14,467 nt of DNA from Candidatus Geoarchaeota archaeon (GTDB lineage Archaea; Thermoproteota; Thermoprotei; Gearchaeales; WAQG01), in contig WAQG01000024.1 of assembly GCA_015520395.1 (NCBI GenBank), forward strand, positions 1 through 14,467. Reading direction: 5' to 3'. The notes under the pieces are model-generated. The model was given only the letters and a program-made list of their open reading frames with translations. It did no database searches and was not told the origin of the DNA. The position numbers were made by a program, and so were the translations under genes. Every line of letters starts with the position of its first letter. The stretch's first letter is position 1. Below are positions 13,738 through 14,467 of this stretch, one piece after another.

Positions 13738-14467
13738 ATGATGAATAGGACACTATATATAAAGAGATTGGCGAGAAGCGCCAGATTAATCTCAGTATTC
13801 ATGATAGTAATGATACTATTATCTGCATCTCCATATCCGTATTGTTTTGTCAAAATTGCAGGTGCTGAGGAAAACGAGAACCAGGTCCAAGTGCCTGAGA
13901 CAAGGCAGGTCTGCCTAAAAGCATCCTCACTTGGCCTGAGCGGTATGAGGGTGGCTGATGGAAATAGAACCCTTGCTGCCTTCACCTACCAACGTCTGGG
14001 GACGCTCTATAACGGTTCATCTAAGATAGAGCTGGGCTATGCCTGGCAGCCAGCCCAGCTTAGCATAGAGGCGGAGTGGGTCACGGGAGTCCCGATCATG
14101 GACATTAGGAAGTCGTTCAGCATACCAGTCCTGCCGGAAACCCTAAAGCCCGATACAAGGCTGTGCGTAAACGTCCCCCTAATTCCACCAAACATAACGG
14201 TTGGGGAGGCGGCTGGAAAGGCGCCAATAGGAGGTAAACTGACAGCCTTCCAGTTTGAGGGTTCGGTAGGCTACCTGCTGATCGGCTATGCGGAGGACGG
14301 CACGGATAGGGGGGCTGCCCTACCAACATACATAGTCAACCCACCGGAGCCCACCCAGCCCCTAGAGATCATCGATGTAGAGGCTAGCCCCTCCCAGATC
14401 GAGCCAACCTACATCGACGAGCCCCCAGTTGCGAGAATCATGGTCGTGTCGTTTAAGAGCAGGGCGT
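13738..14467 (+). CDS. Secreted or surface protein, 5' part only (runs off the window)
   Basis: An open frame that continues to the window end with no stop; 243 residues are visible. The N-terminus is a signal peptide: basic residues Lys9, Arg10, Arg13 and Arg16, a hydrophobic core at about 17-30 (L-I-S-V-F-M-I-V-M-I-L-L), then a likely cleavage after I-A-G-A at about 43. The mature part is polar and strand-rich, with three N-glycosylation sequons (Asn76 N-R-T, Asn92 N-G-S, Asn152 N-I-T) and two cysteines (59, 143) that could pair. A proline-rich hinge near 201-208 (N-P-P-E-P-T-Q-P) leads into what may be a second domain. I recognise no family. ATG codons at 13726, 13738 and 13741 are possible starts; promoter spacing favours the latter two. 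Likely outer-surface protein, binding protein or S-layer-associated component; the rest of the gene is needed to say more. Confidence 0.85.
   Translation, partial: MMNRTLYIKRLARSARLISVFMIVMILLSASPYPYCFVKIAGAEENENQVQVPETRQVCLKASSLGLSGMRVADGNRTLAAFTYQRLGTLYNGSSKIELGYAWQPAQLSIEAEWVTGVPIMDIRKSFSIPVLPETLKPDTRLCVNVPLIPPNITVGEAAGKAPIGGKLTAFQFEGSVGYLLIGYAEDGTDRGAALPTYIVNPPEPTQPLEIIDVEASPSQIEPTYIDEPPVARIMVVSFKSRA

Noticed and set aside
13710..13985. A 91-codon minus-strand frame with a hydrophobic tail, antisense to the secreted-protein gene.
   Set aside because: The hydrophobic tail is the reverse reading of the signal-peptide region and promoter; the plus-strand frame has a promoter, signal peptide and over 240 codons.
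1..14467. CRISPR arrays, tRNA or rRNA genes, insertion sequences, defence systems or prophage.
   Set aside because: No spaced repeats, tRNA signatures in the intergenic regions, transposase or integrase motifs, or terminal inverted repeats were found on either strand.

Overview
The window is archaeal. It carries sn-glycerol-1-phosphate dehydrogenase (the enzyme that sets archaeal lipid stereochemistry), an archaeal-type S-adenosylmethionine synthetase, an archaeal (ApgM-type) phosphoglycerate mutase, an Sm-like RNA-binding protein, a NucS endonuclease and an archaeal/eukaryotic-type tyrosyl-tRNA synthetase. Promoters look archaeal: AT-rich TATA-like boxes about 25-30 nt ahead of start codons, often with no leader, plus frequent TTG and GTG starts. 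The NucS/Sm/TyrRS combination and the 362-residue TyrRS fit a thermophilic Thermoproteota (crenarchaeal) lineage, but I cannot place it more precisely from sequence alone.

Layout, left to right. (1) 1-1.7 kb: nucS (minus) diverges from an Sm-like protein gene (plus), which meets an unrecognised 167-residue gene (minus). (2) 1.7-4.9 kb: the SAM synthetase gene (plus) runs tail-to-tail into a long DUF460/COG2433 gene (minus) with two RNase H-like domains and a coiled coil. (3) 5.0-7.25 kb: a minus-strand operon sucC-sucD-ferredoxin for succinyl-CoA ligase and a KorD-like 2[4Fe-4S] protein. (4) 7.3-9.5 kb: plus-strand PHP-domain hydrolase, uridine phosphorylase-like enzyme and a DPM1-like glycosyltransferase, the last two translationally coupled. 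(5) 9.5-13.1 kb: egsA (minus) diverges from an apgM-tyrS operon (plus). (6) 13.1-14.5 kb: a PCC/DUF296 protein (minus), a gene-free stretch of about 200 bases holding promoters and a short inverted repeat, then a secreted, N-glycosylation-site-rich protein that runs off the right edge of the window.

The genes are mostly housekeeping: DNA mismatch/branch processing, RNA binding, methyl-group supply, central carbon metabolism (succinyl-CoA, glycolysis), nucleoside salvage, lipid and glycan precursors, and translation. The compactness is notable. All four convergent gene pairs overlap or nearly touch (gap of 6 bp; overlaps of 9, 6 and 4 bp), and two divergent pairs appear to share a single AT-rich box read in both directions. 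No gene-free stretch exceeds 300 bases. I see no tRNA, rRNA, CRISPR array, insertion sequence or phage gene. I did not find a clear new biological system; the best leads are the truncated surface protein with its regulatory region, the uncharacterised DUF460 protein, the unrecognised gene beside the SAM synthetase promoter, and the lone ferredoxin after sucCD.
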